Assembly (NCBI GenBank): GCA_947683625.1
Contig: CANTUR010000621.1
Coordinates: 186,001 to 250,000, forward strand
Direction of reading: 5' to 3'
Source of the DNA: Mallotus nudiflorus
Taxonomy: Eukaryota > Streptophyta > Magnoliopsida > Malpighiales > Euphorbiaceae
Length of the DNA stretch: 64,000 bases
Every line of letters begins with the position of its first letter. Within the stretch, counting starts at the first letter, position 1. The notes beneath the pieces were generated by a model. That model saw nothing but the letters and a program-made list of their open reading frames with translations. It was not told the origin of the DNA and did no database searches. The translations under genes were made by a program, and so were the position numbers. Below are positions 32,619-46,100 of this stretch, in pieces.

Positions 32619-35600
32619 TGTAATATCCTGAGTTTTAAATAATTTTAAACTGCATCAGGATATGCAGTGTTAATAATTTTGAAATTTATATTTGATTATT
32701 TTCTATTTGTGAATTATTATCGCTATTATCTTATGTTTAATTAATGTATATTTTATGTAAACATGTCTTTAAATCATTTTTATTTCGAGAAATAGTATTT
32801 TATTTAACCTTTAAATTAGGGTATTTATATTTTAATATATTATTTTAATGAATTATATTATTGGTCTAAAATTTGTGAATAATGCATTATTTTTGCATGC
32901 ATGAATAATATAAGGGTTAATAATTATATAATGTGTTTTATTTGTGTTATATATATATATATATATACACAACAAACCTCATTTCTTCTTCCCCATCACG
33001 TCCCTCACCCTCACCATCTCCCTCACTGTTGCAACTTCGACCGACTACTGTCGGTATGCCTCCCGACGTGCCACCTCCTTCCTCCAGTAGCTCCACCGCC
33101 CCTCCCTTCTTCCTCGGCGTCGACCAAGACAGCCATAACCATTTTTGGTCGAAAATCAAGTTCCTCACCGTTCTTCTAACTCCGACCGTCATTCTTTGCG
33201 ATTCCGGTGTCCCTGAGCTCCTCAAGCTCCGGTGAACTTGATCTAAGCTTCGGTTTGAGCTTTAACTTCCCTATTTTTGCTATTTTTTAATTTCTTCATT
33301 TCAGCCATTATGGCTTTTTCAATTTTCTTTTGAGTTTTTTCCTTGTGATTCATGAAAATTTCCTTAACAAATGTTGTTTCCCTTAGCTCAATCTACCTAT
33401 GTGAATTTTTTTTAGAATTTTTGATTTTTGTGAATTTTTTATTATTTTATTAATATTTTCTAATTTTTTGAAAATTAATTAATTAAATTATGAAATTGTG
33501 TTTTATGGTGTTTATAGGTGTTGAAATGCATTTTAGAAATTTATTGGTAATTTTTGTGAATTTTATATACTTATTTTGAATTTATTTAGTTTATGTAATT
33601 TTGGGAAAATTAGGTTAATTATGTGTTTTACTGAAATTCATTAGATAATTGAGTATGATATTATTGAATTATATGTTAAGAAATTAATTTTTGAGTAATT
33701 ATACTATTTTTGGTGAATTTTTGAACATTTATAGTGAATTTACGTAACTAGGGGTATTTTAGTAATTTGGCACTAAATTGGCTAAAAATATAATTAAATT
33801 GGTTTTAATAGTTATTTGAGGTATAAAAATGATTTCTACAAATTAATTATTATTTTTAACTAATTAAAATTATTTTTCATAAATTATTTTCAAATTATAT
33901 ATAATATACGATTTTTTTAAATAAATGAGTTTTTATTGATTTTTAATAGGTTTTAGAGTTAATTATGTAATTTGGATTTATAAAATGTAATTTGGTCAAT
34001 ATTTATGAATTTATTGAGAATTACCGATTTTTAATAATATTTTATTAAAGTTAGGGTTTTTATGCATTTATCGGTAAAATAAATATTTTTAGCGTTTGAA
34101 TAACTAAATTTTTATATTTTGAGTATTGAAGGGCATTTTTAGTATTTTTCATGTGATCAGTATTATTTCATGAATTGTGGACCTCGGTCGGAGAAATTGT
34201 AGTTTGGAGTCCGACCGAGGGGTTATGAATTGTGTTTATTCTTAAAGTGTATTTCTTTGTAGGATCAACTCTACTCTTTGAGTAGAGACATGTCCATTTT
34301 ATAGGGGAGGTTCTACTGAATTTTTGGTAGAATTCTCGTAAAATGTGATGTCCGATCGAATTCTGATTCTAATTCAGTGTTTAAGATTCTATATCGAGTT
34401 TTTAGAATTTTCGTTAAATTTATTCTGATTTCCTGTTGTCATTTGTTTGTTTAGTTACACCCAGACCGAGGCCTAATGGACTAGGCCCATCAGACCCATC
34501 TCGTGGAGCGCAATTACATTGAGTTGTTATTCTATATATACTTGTATTAGGATTGCATGTTTAGAAATGTATGGATTATTTTAGTAAATTATGCATAAAT
34601 GATTTAATTATTGCTTAGGTTTATTTTTGGTATATGATTGGTATATTTTAAATTATATGCATGTTTTATTATGAGTTTATACTTAAAATGTTTTTAAGTA
34701 TATTTATAGTTTATTTTGTAATTAAATTGAATTTATTTGACGTATATATACTCAAAATATATTTGGTTTATTTTTGGTATATTTCTAGTATATATATGGT
34801 TTATGTTGCTATTTTATTTAATATACTATTTAATATCATGTATCATTTGTTTTAATAATGTATGTTTTATATTTAAATAAAGGATATCAATAGAACGTGC
34901 TACTTAGTGGGCAGCACTAGGACTGAGTACGTATCGGTACGCTGATAGCATTTAGGGTATATTACTAACCTATTTGTGGATATTGATTGGATTGATGTGT
35001 GATATGATTTGAGAGTGTGATTGCTGGAGCTCGGTTGACCAAGTGTCTCAGGGCCAATCACACTGACAGTCAGACTACTGGAGCTCGGTTGACTTAGTGT
35101 CTCGGGGCCAGTCTACTGTCCAAATGGAACAAGTGAAATTATTTGGAATAAGTGAGCCTGTATGGCTAGAGTGTTGTCTAACACTGTTTTGAGGTTACGA
35201 TTTTCTAGGGTTCTATTTGATCCTTCATATACTGATGTATTTCTTAATATTTATATAAAATGATTTTGCTGCATCTGTGTGATTTTGCCCGTATATATAT
35301 TTATTATATATATAATATTGAATGTGTGCATTGACATTTAGCTATGCATGTATATATATTATAACAATTCAGTCAGTGAGGTCTGACTCCCCTCCGTTGA
35401 TTATTTTTCAAGAGAGTTTATGTCTTCAGACCTTAGTAGTAGACCCATATGCCGGATTTCTTTCGCCCCGGCTTCACTATGTAAATTGCTTACCTGAGTT
35501 TATTTTATAATCTAGACACTGCAGTAGTTATAGTCGTTTGTGAAATTTATGTATCATTTTTAAATGAGATATGTATTTTAAATATTTGAACTGAGATATG

Positions 35601-35822
35601 TATTAAAAGATTATTTATATATGATATGAGGATGTTCATTTAATTTTATTGACGGATTATTATTTTATTTTATTTATGATTTTGTTTCCGCTGTAAAATA
35701 TTTTATTTATGTTATTATTATTATTGCAAGTTTTACTTATTTTAAGGCTTGTTACGAGTTTCGGATTCAAAAGAATTCCCATTCCCTAGTGTCGGTCATG
35801 GCCCCTGTTTTGGGTCATGACA
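32619..35822 (+). repeat. Element 3 5' LTR (A-type, 3204 bp)
   Basis: It starts TGTAATATCCTGAG and ends GGGTCATGACA. The two LTRs of element 3 form a subtype: the first 300 bp differ from other A-type copies and lack the clear ACGT palindrome, and the GC island (32985-33240) has its own version. The CCTCGGTCGG/CCGACCGAGG repeat (near 34180-34220), CTCTACTC/GAGTAGAG (34269-34287) and the paired loop hairpins (35014-35118) are kept. Confidence 0.92.
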
Positions 35823-35826
35823 AAGT

Positions 35827-35838
35827 TGGTATCAGAGT
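35827..35838 (+). other. Element 3 primer-binding site (initiator tRNA-Met)
   Basis: TGGTATCAGAGT lies 4 nt after the 5' LTR. It differs from the tRNA complement TGGTATCAGAGC at the last base, a C-to-T change probably acquired after insertion. Confidence 0.9.
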
Positions 35839-36021
35839 GGAGTTCTGTGTCAGGGCTTAGTTGTGTGAATTGTGGCCCTAGTTTTCAATGTTGTGTTTTC
35901 TTTTGGAAACTACTACAGTGAATTAGATTCGAGTATGTCTTAATGATTATTCCTTGATTTAGTTTTCTGTGTTATTCCTTCGTTGTCTATTTGTCTGAAT
36001 TATTCTATTTGTCTTTTTAGA

Positions 36022-37356
36022 ATGAGGAGGCGAGCGTGTGTCGCTCCACCGGTCATTAAGGCCGAGGATGATGAGTCCTTTTAGGATGAGGTTTTACCAC
36101 CTGAGCCACTAGTTAGACGTAGAGGTCATGGCAGAGGTAGACCTGGAGGAGCGACAGGTCACCATAGGTAGAGAGAGATACAGGATGAGGAGCCTATAAA
36201 GCCTGAGTACGAGGATATTCCTGTACCTCCAGTTGTTCAGCCTGCCTATTAGTAGGGTATGTCTGACCCTGAGGCAGCTCTGTTCTATGCTAGAGTTAGC
36301 AGATCACCTTTGATGGGACATCTGATCCATTGGATTTTCTACATATGATCGATACTAGGACTCGGATTGCTCACACGGAGTACCAGCGGATCATGATCGT
36401 CGAGCTTTCTGTTGAGGGACCAGCCCTGGACTGGTTCATTCAGATGATCTAGCCGTACATGACGACGATGACCTGGGCTCAGTTCAGAGAGCAATTTATG
36501 AGGAGATTTTTCCTAGAGCCACTCCATATGAGTGATCGTCTCTGGTTGACATAGCATTTCGCGTGGTGACCGATCTATTGAGGAGTACACCCAAGAGTTC
36601 CTCCGGCTGGGTAGATATGCAGAGGATCTGATGCGAGACTAGTATTTCACAGTTACTACTTATGTCACCAGATTGGGTTATGCATTTGTTGGTATGCCTA
36701 CAGCAGGCCTTACTCTGGAGTTTGTGATTGAGTTGGCCAAGGAGATTGAGCTGAGGCTAGTCAGGTAGGGAGTGATGCCTGATTATTACCAGTTGGGTTT
36801 TCAGTTAAGTGGATTTCAAACTACTCCATATTCAAGTTTTCATATTGATTCGAGTAGTCAATAGAGAGGTCCGGCTCAGCAGAGTTAGAGACAGTAGCAG
36901 CGAGTACATTAGAGTAGTAGACATGGCCGTGGAGGTCAACGTAGACCTTTCAGACTTGGGTTAGGTGCTTCGAGCAGCAGCAGTGGACGTAGTTCTAGAT
37001 CAGCTGCCAGTGTTTGCCAGATTTACGGTAGAGTCCATTAGGGACTGTGTTACCTGACACCACTGACATGCTTCAGATATGGGTAGATAGGACATTATGC
37101 TATATCATGTCCTTATTCCAGGTATTAGCAGCCACAGATTTCACGATTTCCACAGCAGTCGATTACTAGTGCTGCACCCGTTCCTTTTTAGTTGCCTCCA
37201 GCCCAGCATCAGAGTTTCACTCAGCTTGTTCCCTAGTAGAGTCATGGTAGAGGTGCCAGAGGTGTTGGCCAGGCTTCTACCAGCCAACAGGGAGGTCGAG
37301 GTCAGGCCAGAGTCTTCCATCTCACTTAGCAGGATGCTCAGTCATCCAATGCAGTC
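36022..37356 (+). pseudogene. Element 3 gag (many stops)
   Basis: It starts MRRRACVAPP at 36022, about 200 bp after the LTR. Translation follows the gag of element 2 but contains many in-frame TAG codons where element 2 has CAG (for example after DDESF and before GMSDPEAALFYARVS), plus frameshifts such as the one near 36300. Recognisable blocks are TEYQRIMIVELSVEGPALDW, RSIEEYTQEFLRLGRYAEDL-like sequence and a zinc knuckle near 37065-37110 that has lost Cys and His residues (CFRYG). Confidence 0.87.
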
Positions 37357-38580
37357 GTGGCAGGTATTGTTTCTGTCTGTTACCTGGATGCATGGGTTCT
37401 GTTTGATCTGGGTGCCACGCATTCGTTTGTTTCTCCTGTTTTTGCTTATAAGTCTTCTTGGCAAGCTTCGAGGATGGCTTTTCCTTTGTCTATCACCACT
37501 CCTCTAAGTGATTCCTTAGATATCGATATTGTTCTTTCTGGTTGTCCAGTTCTCATAGGAGGTAAAGAATTATCTGCTGATTTGATTCTGTTGGATGTGA
37601 TAGAATTTGATGTTATTTTGGGTATGGATTGGTTATCTCAGCACTATGTCGTGGTAGATTGTCGGAGTAAAGAGGTGATTTTCAGAATTCCTGGTGAAGA
37701 AGAATTTAAGTTTGTGGGTGATAAGAGTTTAGTACCTCAAAATCTTATTTCTGCTATTACGACTAGGAAGTTGCTAAGGAAAGGTTGTCAGGGGTATTTG
37801 GCATTAGTCACGGATACTTCAATGGAGAAGTTGTCACTCACAGATGTTCCTATTACCTGTGAGTTTACTGATGTTTTTCCTGAGGAGTTGCTAGGTTTAC
37901 CACCTCATAGAGAGATTGAGTTCTGTATAGATGTGGTTCCAGGTACTACTCCTATATCTATGCCACCCTACAGAATGGCTCCTGTAGAGTTGAAAGAGTT
38001 GAAGGAGCAATTGCAAGAGTTACTAGATAAAGGTTTCATCAGACCCAATGTTTCTCCTTGGGGTGCACCAGTCCTGTTTGTGAAGAAGAAGGATGGTACC
38101 CTGAGACTGTGCATTGACTACAGAGAGCTGAACAAGGTGACAGTGAAGAACAAGTATCCTCTCCTGAGGATAGATGACTTGTTTGATCAGCTACAGGGTG
38201 CACAGTTCTTTTTTAAGATTAATCTGAGGTCGGGTTATCATCAGCTATCGATCAGTGAAGCCGATGTTCCTAAAATGACATTCTGCACTCGATATGGCCA
38301 TTACGAGTTTCTAGTGATGTCTTTTGGCTTGACTAATGCACCAGTAGCTTTTATGAACCTGATGAACAGGGTATTCAGACCATCTGTGGATCAGTTTATG
38401 GTAGTCTTCATCGATGATATACTGGTGTATTCAAGGAGTATGGAAGAGCATGTATATCACTTGAGGACTATACTACAGACACTAAGAGAACATCAGCTTT
38501 ATGCTAAATTCTCGAAGTGTGATTTCTGGATGGAGAGTGTTTCTTTTGTTAGACACATGATGTCTAAAGAAGGTATTTAG
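37357..38580 (+). pseudogene. Element 3 protease and reverse transcriptase N-part, 407-codon frame
   Basis: The frame holds the protease ([15 protein letters not shown] near residue 13, [11 protein letters not shown] near 95) and RT up to the thumb. RT blocks: [48 protein letters not shown] and [11 protein letters not shown]. The catalytic Asp of motif A is Asn here (KIN for K[IV]D), so the polymerase would be dead even without stops. The frame ends at a TAG at 38578-38580 and RT continues out of it. The protease triplet is D-L-G. Confidence 0.9.
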
Positions 38581-39350
38581 GTTGATCCACAGAAGATTGA
38601 GGCAGTGTCTGAGTGGCCTAGATCGACTTCTGTTACAGAGATTCATAATTTTTTGGGTTTAGTCAGGTACTATAGGAGGTTTGTACAGGATTTTTCTAGA
38701 ATTGCAGCTCCTATGACTTGATTGACTCAGAAGAATGTAAGATTTGAGTGGTCTGAAGATTATGAGAACAAGTTTCAATTATTGAAGGAGAAGCTGACCA
38801 CAGCTCCAGTGTTAGCTTTGCCTAATGGTGTGGACAAGTTCACAGTTTATTGTGATGCCTGTAGAGTTGGCCTTGGTTGTGTGTTGATACAGAATGGTAG
38901 GGTGATAGCCTATGCTTCGAGGTAGTTGAAGAGCAGAACTATCCTACACATGACCTAGAGATGGCTGCAGTGATCTTTGCTTTGAAGATTTGGAGACATT
39001 ATTTGTACGGGGTGACTTGTGAGATTTTTATTGATCACAAGAGCCTTAAGTACATTTTATAGCAGAGAGATCTGAATATGAGGCAGAGGAGATGGTTGGA
39101 ATTTTTGAAAGATTATAACTGTGAGATTTTATATCATCCAAGCAAGGCTAATGTAGTAGTAGATGTCTTGAGTAGGAAGTCCTCAGGCAGTCTTGCTCAT
39201 ATCAGTGTTGAGGGGAGACCGTTGATCCAAGAGTTCCATCTGTTGCTGGATCAAGGTCTAATGATGAAGCTTAGTAGATCAGGTGGACTACTAGCTCAAT
39301 TTAAGGTGCAATTTGTACTGAGAGATAGGATTAAGGCAGCTCAAAGCTGA
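38581..39350 (+). pseudogene. Element 3 RT end and RNase H (broken)
   Basis: Two open pieces remain. The first, 38722-38925, carries [12 protein letters not shown] and VIAYASR. The second, 39078-39350, carries [16 protein letters not shown], where relatives have [10 protein letters not shown] deletion near 38926 removes the KKHEQ block. The second piece ends at TGA (39348-39350) in AAQS-stop-DP, the same place as in element 1. Confidence 0.87.
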
Positions 39351-39720
39351 GATCCTATTATAGAAGCTTGCAGAGAATGTTCGAGCAGGGAAGTTCACTA
39401 ATTTCACACTCGATGATGATGGTGTATTGTGGATTAGTGGTAGATTGTGTGTTCCCGATGTGGATGATTTGAGAGAAGAGATCCTTGAGGAAGCACATTC
39501 TACAGCCTATAGTGTACATCCGGGTGTCACTAAGATGTACTATAATATCAGAGACTTGTACTGGTGGGATGGACTGAAGAAGGATGTTGCTGATTATGTT
39601 GCTAAGTGCTTGATGTGTTAGCAAGTTAAAGCTGAACATCAGAAGCCTTTTAGGAAGCTTCAGCCTCTTCCTATTCCTGAGTGAAAGTGGGAAAGGATAG
39701 CTATGAATTTTGTAGTTGGT
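39351..39720 (+). pseudogene. Element 3 integrase, part 1 (zinc domain)
   Basis: This holds RLCVPDVDDLREEIL, the zinc region VHPGVTKMYYNIRDLYWW and CLMC, then WERIAMNFVVG. The first catalytic Asp is Asn (AMNF for AMDF). TAG and TGA codons interrupt it. It is cut after 39720 by a solo LTR and resumes at 43027. Confidence 0.87.
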
Positions 39721-40168
39721 TGTAATATCCTGAGTTTTTAAATAATTTTAAACTGCATCGGGATATGTAGTGTTAATAATTTTTGTATATATTTATGATA
39801 TTTTTATGAGTTTGATATTCATTAAAGCTAATTTTTATTATTTTTAATTATTTTAAGAGTTTTACGTAAAATTTTCCCGGGAATTGTATTTTCGAGGAAA
39901 TTAAAACGTAAATAATTTAATATTAATTATTTTGACTAGTTTTATGAATTTGCATGAACTCATACATAATTTTAAAGTGTTAAATAAAATGTATATATGT
40001 GTATTTATTTAAATTAAATTAGGGTTTAATTAATTAACTTAATTTTTATTATTTAGTTTTAATATTAATTAATTAATTATAAGTGTATAAATTATTAAAT
40101 ATATTAAAATATATGTGTGGTGAGTATTAAATGTGTGTGAGATTTTATATTATTATGATATATAGTGT

Positions 40169-40169
<1 letters not shown>

Positions 40170-40252
<83 letters not shown>
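40170..40252. repeat. (TA)n microsatellite, about 83 bp
   Basis: An uninterrupted TA run just upstream of the GC-rich island of this LTR. In other copies the same place holds shorter TA runs or TAA runs, so the position is a recurrent site of microsatellite growth near the presumed LTR promoter. Confidence 0.95.
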
Positions 40253-40257
<5 letters not shown>

Positions 40258-40289
40258 ATTTTTAATCAAAACACTAAAAGTTTGCCAAA

Positions 40290-42615
40290 AGTATGAAAAA
40301 TGCCATCGTCTTCTTCTTCCTTTTCCCAATCATCCCTCACCCGATTTCGGCATCTGTAACTCAGTTTTCTTGCCGTCGGTGTGCCTCTCAGCCTTCCTCC
40401 TCCACTTCCATCCTTTCCCGAAGCCTAAAGCTCCATATTCCAGCATGTTTTGGTTGGAAAAGCCAAGAGAATCCGAAATCATCTTCAACTTCGATCGACG
40501 TGATTTTAGCCACTGTTTTCGACACCGCCGGTCTCTATCTTCTCCTTGAGCTCCAGTGAGTGTGATTCCAAGCTTTGTTTGACTTAAAATGGTCTAGATT
40601 TCTCTAGGTTTTGATTTCTTCATTTCGGCTTATTGGGGTTTTCAAATTTTTTTAGCTTCAATTTGATTTATTCATGCAAACTTCCTTCACAAACTTTGAT
40701 CCTTGTAGCTTAATCTTGCTATGTGATTTTTTTTGGAATTTTTGGAATTTATTTTGATTTTTGGGTAATTTTGATTATTTTATTAATATTTTCTTATTTT
40801 TGAAAATTAATTAATTAAATTATGAAATTGTTTTTTTATGGTAATTATAGGTGTTGAAATGAATTTTAGAAATTTATTTGTAAGTTTTGTGAATTTTATA
40901 TATTTATTTTGGAATTTATTAAGTTTATGTAATTTTAAAAAAATTAGGTTAATTATGTGTTTAATTGAAATTAATTGGTAAATTGAGTATATTTATTGAT
41001 ATTATTGAATTATATGTTGAGAAAATTAATTTTGAGTAATTATACTATTTTTGGTGAATTTTTGATTAATTTTAGTAAATTTATATATATAAGGGTATTT
41101 TGGTAATTTGACATTAAATTAGTTAAAAATGTAATTAAATTGGTTTTAATAGTTATTTAGGGTATAAAAATGATTTCTACAAATTTTTTAGTATTTTTAA
41201 CTAGTTAAAACTATTTTTTGAAAATTATTTTCAAATTATATATAGTATACGATTTTTCTAAATAAATGAGTTTTTATCGGTTTTTATCATGTTTTAGGGT
41301 TAATTATGTAATTTGGATTTATAAAATGTATTTTTATTATAAAAGGGCATTTTCAGTATTTTATATTTATTCTGTAAATTGTGGACCTTAGTCGGTGAAT
41401 TGTAGTTTGGAGTTCGACCGAGGGATTGTGGTTGTGAATTTTGTGTTTATTCTCGAAGTGTATTTCTTTGCAGGACCGGCTCTACTCTTTAAGTAGAGAG
41501 ATGTCCATTTTATAGGGGAGGTTCTGCCAAATTTTTGGTAGAATTCTCATAAAACGTGATGTCCGGTCTAATTCTGATTCTAATTCTGTGTCTAATATTC
41601 TAGATTGAGTTTCTATGAATTTCCATTAGATTTATTCTGATCTTTTATTGTCACTTATTTGTTTAGTTGCGCCGAGATCGACGCCTAGTGGACCAGGCCC
41701 ATCGGACCCGTCTCATGGAGTGCAATAAACAGTGAGTTGTTATTTTATATATATATGTTTTAGGATGCATGTTTTAGAAATGTATGGGTTGTTTTAGTAA
41801 ATTATGCATAAACGATTTAATTATTGCTTAGGTTTATTTTTGGTATATAATTGGTATATTTCCAAATTAAATGCATGTTTTATTAAACATTTATACTTAA
41901 AATGTTTTTAAATATATTTCTAGTTTATTTTGCAAATATATTGGATTTATTTAACGTATATATACTTGAAATATACCTGGTTTACTTTTGGTATATTTCT
42001 AGTATATATATGGTTTATGTTGCTAGTTTATTGAAATTCATGCATCATTTATTTATGAATGGATGTTTTATATTATAAATGAAGGACATCAATAGAATGT
42101 GCTACCTAATGGGCAGCACTAGGACTGAGTACGTACCGGTACGCTGATAGCATTTAGGTTATATTACTAACCTATTTGTGGATATTGATTGGATTGATTT
42201 ATTTGATGTGTGATATGATTTGGGAGTGTGATTGCTGGAGCTCAGTTGACCAAGTGTCTCGGGGCCAATCACACAGACAGTCAGACTGCTGGAGCTCGGT
42301 TGACTTAGTGTCTCGGGGCCAGTCTATTGTCCAAATGGAACAAGTGAATTTATTTAGAATAAGTGAGCGTGTATGGCTAGAGTGTTGTCTAACACTGCTT
42401 GAGGTTGCGATTTTCTAGGGTTCTATTTGATCCTTCATAAACGGTGATTTTTAATAAATATATAAAACTAATTTTGCTGCATCTGTGTGTATTTGCTTGT
42501 ATATATATTTATTATATATACTATTGACTGTGTGCATTGTCATTTAGTGTGCATGTATATATATTATAACAATTCATTCAGTGAGGTCTGACTCCCCTCC
42601 GTTGACTATTTTTCA
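40290..42615 (+). promoter_or_regulatory. LTR transcribed region with intron-like structure (model copy)
   Basis: A GC-rich, pyrimidine-biased island (40290-40555) follows a TATA-rich run and ends in a donor-like CCA|GTGAGTG. An AU-rich 918-bp segment then ends in TTTCTTTGCAG at 41473. A second GC-richer block (41474-41731) ends in ACA|GTGAGTT, and the next acceptor-like TATTTTTCAG ends at 42615. Similar borders occur in the LTR at 43186 (43928 and 44846). Splicing of the leader is inference from sequence only. Confidence 0.45.
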
Positions 42616-43026
42616 GGAGAGTCATTGTCTTCAGACCTCAGTAGCAGACCCATATGCTGGATTTTTTCCGCCCTCGCTTCACTATGTAAACTGCTTATCT
42701 GATTTTTACTTTATAATTTAGACATTGCAATAGTTGTATACAATTGTGGAGTTTATGTATTATATTTATGTGAGTTATGTATTTCAAATATTTGAAGTGG
42801 ATTTGTATTAAAGGAATATTTATATATATGAGATGAGGATTTAAATCCATTGATGTATATTTACTTATCTTACTAGTGATTTTATTTCCACTGAAAATTA
42901 TATTATTTATGTTATTATTATTATTATGGCATGTTTTATTTTATTTTTACGCTTGCTACGGGTTCTGGATTCGAAAGAATTCCCGTTCCCTAGCGCCGGT
43001 CATAGCCCCTGTTCTAGGTCGTGACA

Positions 43027-43185
43027 TTAGTTTACCTCGTTCTAAAGATGGATACGATACCATCTAGGTGATTGTAGACAGGTTGACTAAGTTTGCACAT
43101 TTCTTGCCTATGAAAGCCACTTATTTTGTAGCTAGATTTGCGAAGCTATATGTGAAGCATATTGTGTGCCTTCATGGAGTACCTG
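43027..43185 (+). pseudogene. Element 3 integrase, part 2 (core between two solo LTRs)
   Basis: 159 bp of integrase core: LPRSKDGYD, one in-frame TAG, then VIVDRLTKFAHFLPMKATY and KHIVCLHGVP. It lies between two solo LTRs and joins in register with 39720 on the left and 46416 on the right. Confidence 0.9.
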
Positions 43186-46100
43186 TGTAATATCCTGAGT
43201 TTTTAAATAATTTTAAATTGCATCGGGATATGCAGTGTTAATAATTTTTGTATATATTTATGATTATTTTCATGAGTTTGATAATTATTAAGTTATTTTA
43301 ATTGTTCTTATTTATTTTAAGAGTTACGTAAAATTTTCTTGGGAATTTTTTTCGGAGAAATTAACATGTAAATAATTTAATATTAATTATTTTAACTAGT
43401 TTTACAAATTTGCATGAACTCATACATAATTTTAAAGTGCTAAATAGAATGTATATATGTACATTTATTTAAATTAAGTTAGGGTTTAATTAATTAAATT
43501 AATTTTTATTAGTTAGTTTTTATATTAATTAATTAATTATAAGTATATAAATTATTAAAATATATTAAAATATATGTGTGGTGAGTATTATTTGTGTGTG
43601 GGATTATATATTATTATAATATATATATATATATAAAATCAAAAAATCAAAAGTTGCAAAAATTACAGAATTGCCCCTTTCTTCTTCCTCTCTTCCCGAT
43701 CATCTTCCATCGCCGTTCCACTATTTGCAACCTAATTTTCTTGCCGTCGGTGTGCCTCTTGGCTTGCCACCACCACCTCTAGCCATTCCCACCGTCCCTA
43801 GCCACCATTTCCGGCGTGTTTTGTCCGGAAAAGCCAAAAAAAATCGAAACTTCATCTCATCGCCGATCGACGTGATTCCGACCACCGTTTTTGACACCGT
43901 CAGTCTCTATCTTCTCCTTGAGCTCCGGTGAGTGTGATTCCAAGCTTTGTTTCACTTAAAATGGTCTAGATTTCCCTAGGTTTTGATTTTTTAATTTCGG
44001 CCTATTAGGGTTCTTGAATTTTTTGAGCTTCAATTTAATTGATTCAAGAAAACTCCCTTCACAAAATTTGATCCTAGTATCTTAATCTTGCCCTGTAAAT
44101 TTTTGTGGAATTTTTGGAATTTATTTTGATTTTTGGGAATTTTTTATTATTTTATTATTATTTTCTAATTTTCAAAAATTAATTAATTAAATTATGAAAT
44201 TATATTTTATGGTGATTATAGGTGTTGAAATGCATTTTAGAAATTTATTTGTAATTTTTTGTGAATTTTATGTATTTATTTCGAATTTATTAAGTTTATG
44301 TAATTTTGGAAAATTAGGTTAATTATGTGTTTAATTGAAATTAATTGGTTAATTGAGTATATTTATTAGTATTATTGAATTATATGTTGAGAAAATTATT
44401 TTTGAGTGATTATATTATTTTTGGTGAATTTTTAATTATTTTTAATGAATTTATATATATAGGGGTATTTTGGTAATTTAATAGTAAATTGGCAAAAAAA
44501 TGTAATTAAATTGGTCTTACTAGTTATTTAAGGTATAAAAATGATTTCTACAAATTATTTAGTATTTTTAAATAATTAAAACTATTTTTCATAAATTATT
44601 TTCAAATTATATATATAATATACAATTTTTCTAAATAAATGAGTTTTTATCGATTTTTAACATGTTTTGGGGTGAAATATGTAATTTGGATTTATAAAAT
44701 GTATTTTTATTATTAAAGGGCATTTTTGATATTTTGTAATTGTTCTGTGAATTGTGAACCTCGGTCAGTGAATTATAATTTGGAGTCCGATCGAGGGATT
44801 GTGGTTATGAATATTGTGTTTATTCTCGAAGTGTGTTTCTTTGCAGGATCGGCTCTACTCTTTGAGTAGAGAGATGTCCATTTTACAGGGGAGGTTCTGT
44901 CGAATTTTTGATAGAATTCTCATAAAACGTGATGTCCGGTCGAATTCCCATTCTAATTCTATGTCTAGTATTCTTAGATCGAGTTTCTAGGAATTTTTAT
45001 TAGATTTATTCTGATTTTCTACTATCGTTTGTTTGTTTAGTTGCGCCAAGACCGAGGCCTAGTGGACCAGACCCATCTGACCCATCTCGTGGAGCGCAAT
45101 AAACAGTGAGTTGTTATTTTATATATATATGTTTTAAGGTGCATGTTTTGGAAATGTATGGTTTATTTTAATAAAGTATGCATAAATGATTTAAGTATTA
45201 CTTAGGTTTATTTTTAGTATATTTTCGGTATACTTTGGCATATTTTAAACTATATGCATGTTTTATTAATGATTTATACTTAAAATGTTTTTAAGTATAA
45301 TTCTAGTTCATTTTGTAATTAAATTGAATTTATTTAACGTATATATACTCAGAATATACCTGATTTATTTTTGGTATATTCTAGTATATATATGGTTTAT
45401 GTTGTTATTTTATTCAATCTCATGCATCATTTATTTATAAATGTATGTTTTATATAATAACTGAAGGATATCAATAGAATGTGCTACCTGGTGGGCAGCA
45501 CTAGGATCGAGTACGTACTGGTACGCTGATAGCATTTAGGCTATATTACTAACCTACTTGTGGATATTGATCGGACTGATTTGATTTGATATGTGATATG
45601 GTTAGAGAGTGTGATTGCTGGAGCTCGGTTGACCAAGTATCTCGAGGCCAATCACATTGACAGTTAGACTGCTGGAGCTCGGTTGACTTAGTGTCTCGGG
45701 GCCAGTCTACTGTCCAAATGGAACAAGTGAATTTATTTAGAATAAGTGAGCGTGTATGGCTAGAGTGTTGTCTAACACTGCTTGAGGTTGTGATTTTCTA
45801 GGGTTCTATTTGATCCTTCATAAACGGTGATTTTTAGTAAATATATAAAAATGATTTTGCTGCATCTATGTGTATTTGCTTGTATATATATATTTTTATT
45901 ATATATACTATTGATTGTGTGCATTGTCATTTAGTATGCATGTATATATATTATAACAATTCACTCAGTGAGGTCTGACTCCCCTCCGTTGACTATTTTT
46001 CAAGAGAGTCATCGTCTTCAGACCTCAGTAGCAGACCCATATGCCGAATTTCTTCCACCCCGGCTTTATTATGTAAACTGCTTATCTGAGTTTTACTTTA

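Larger units (their letters stand above)
39721..43026 (+). mobile_element. Solo A-type LTR in the integrase of element 3 (3306 bp)
   Basis: It starts TGTAATATCCTGAG, ends GTCGTGACA, and is flanked by TTGGT (39716-39720) and TTAGT (43027-43031), a 5-bp duplication with one change. The integrase text continues across it (FVVG, then LPRSKDGYD). It carries an ACGT palindrome (39861-39912), (TA)n at 40170-40252, a GC island ending at 40555, splice-like borders at 40556 and 41473 and at 41732 and 42615, CTCTACTC-type hairpins near 41480 and the tandem loop hairpins (42225-42330). Confidence 0.94.
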
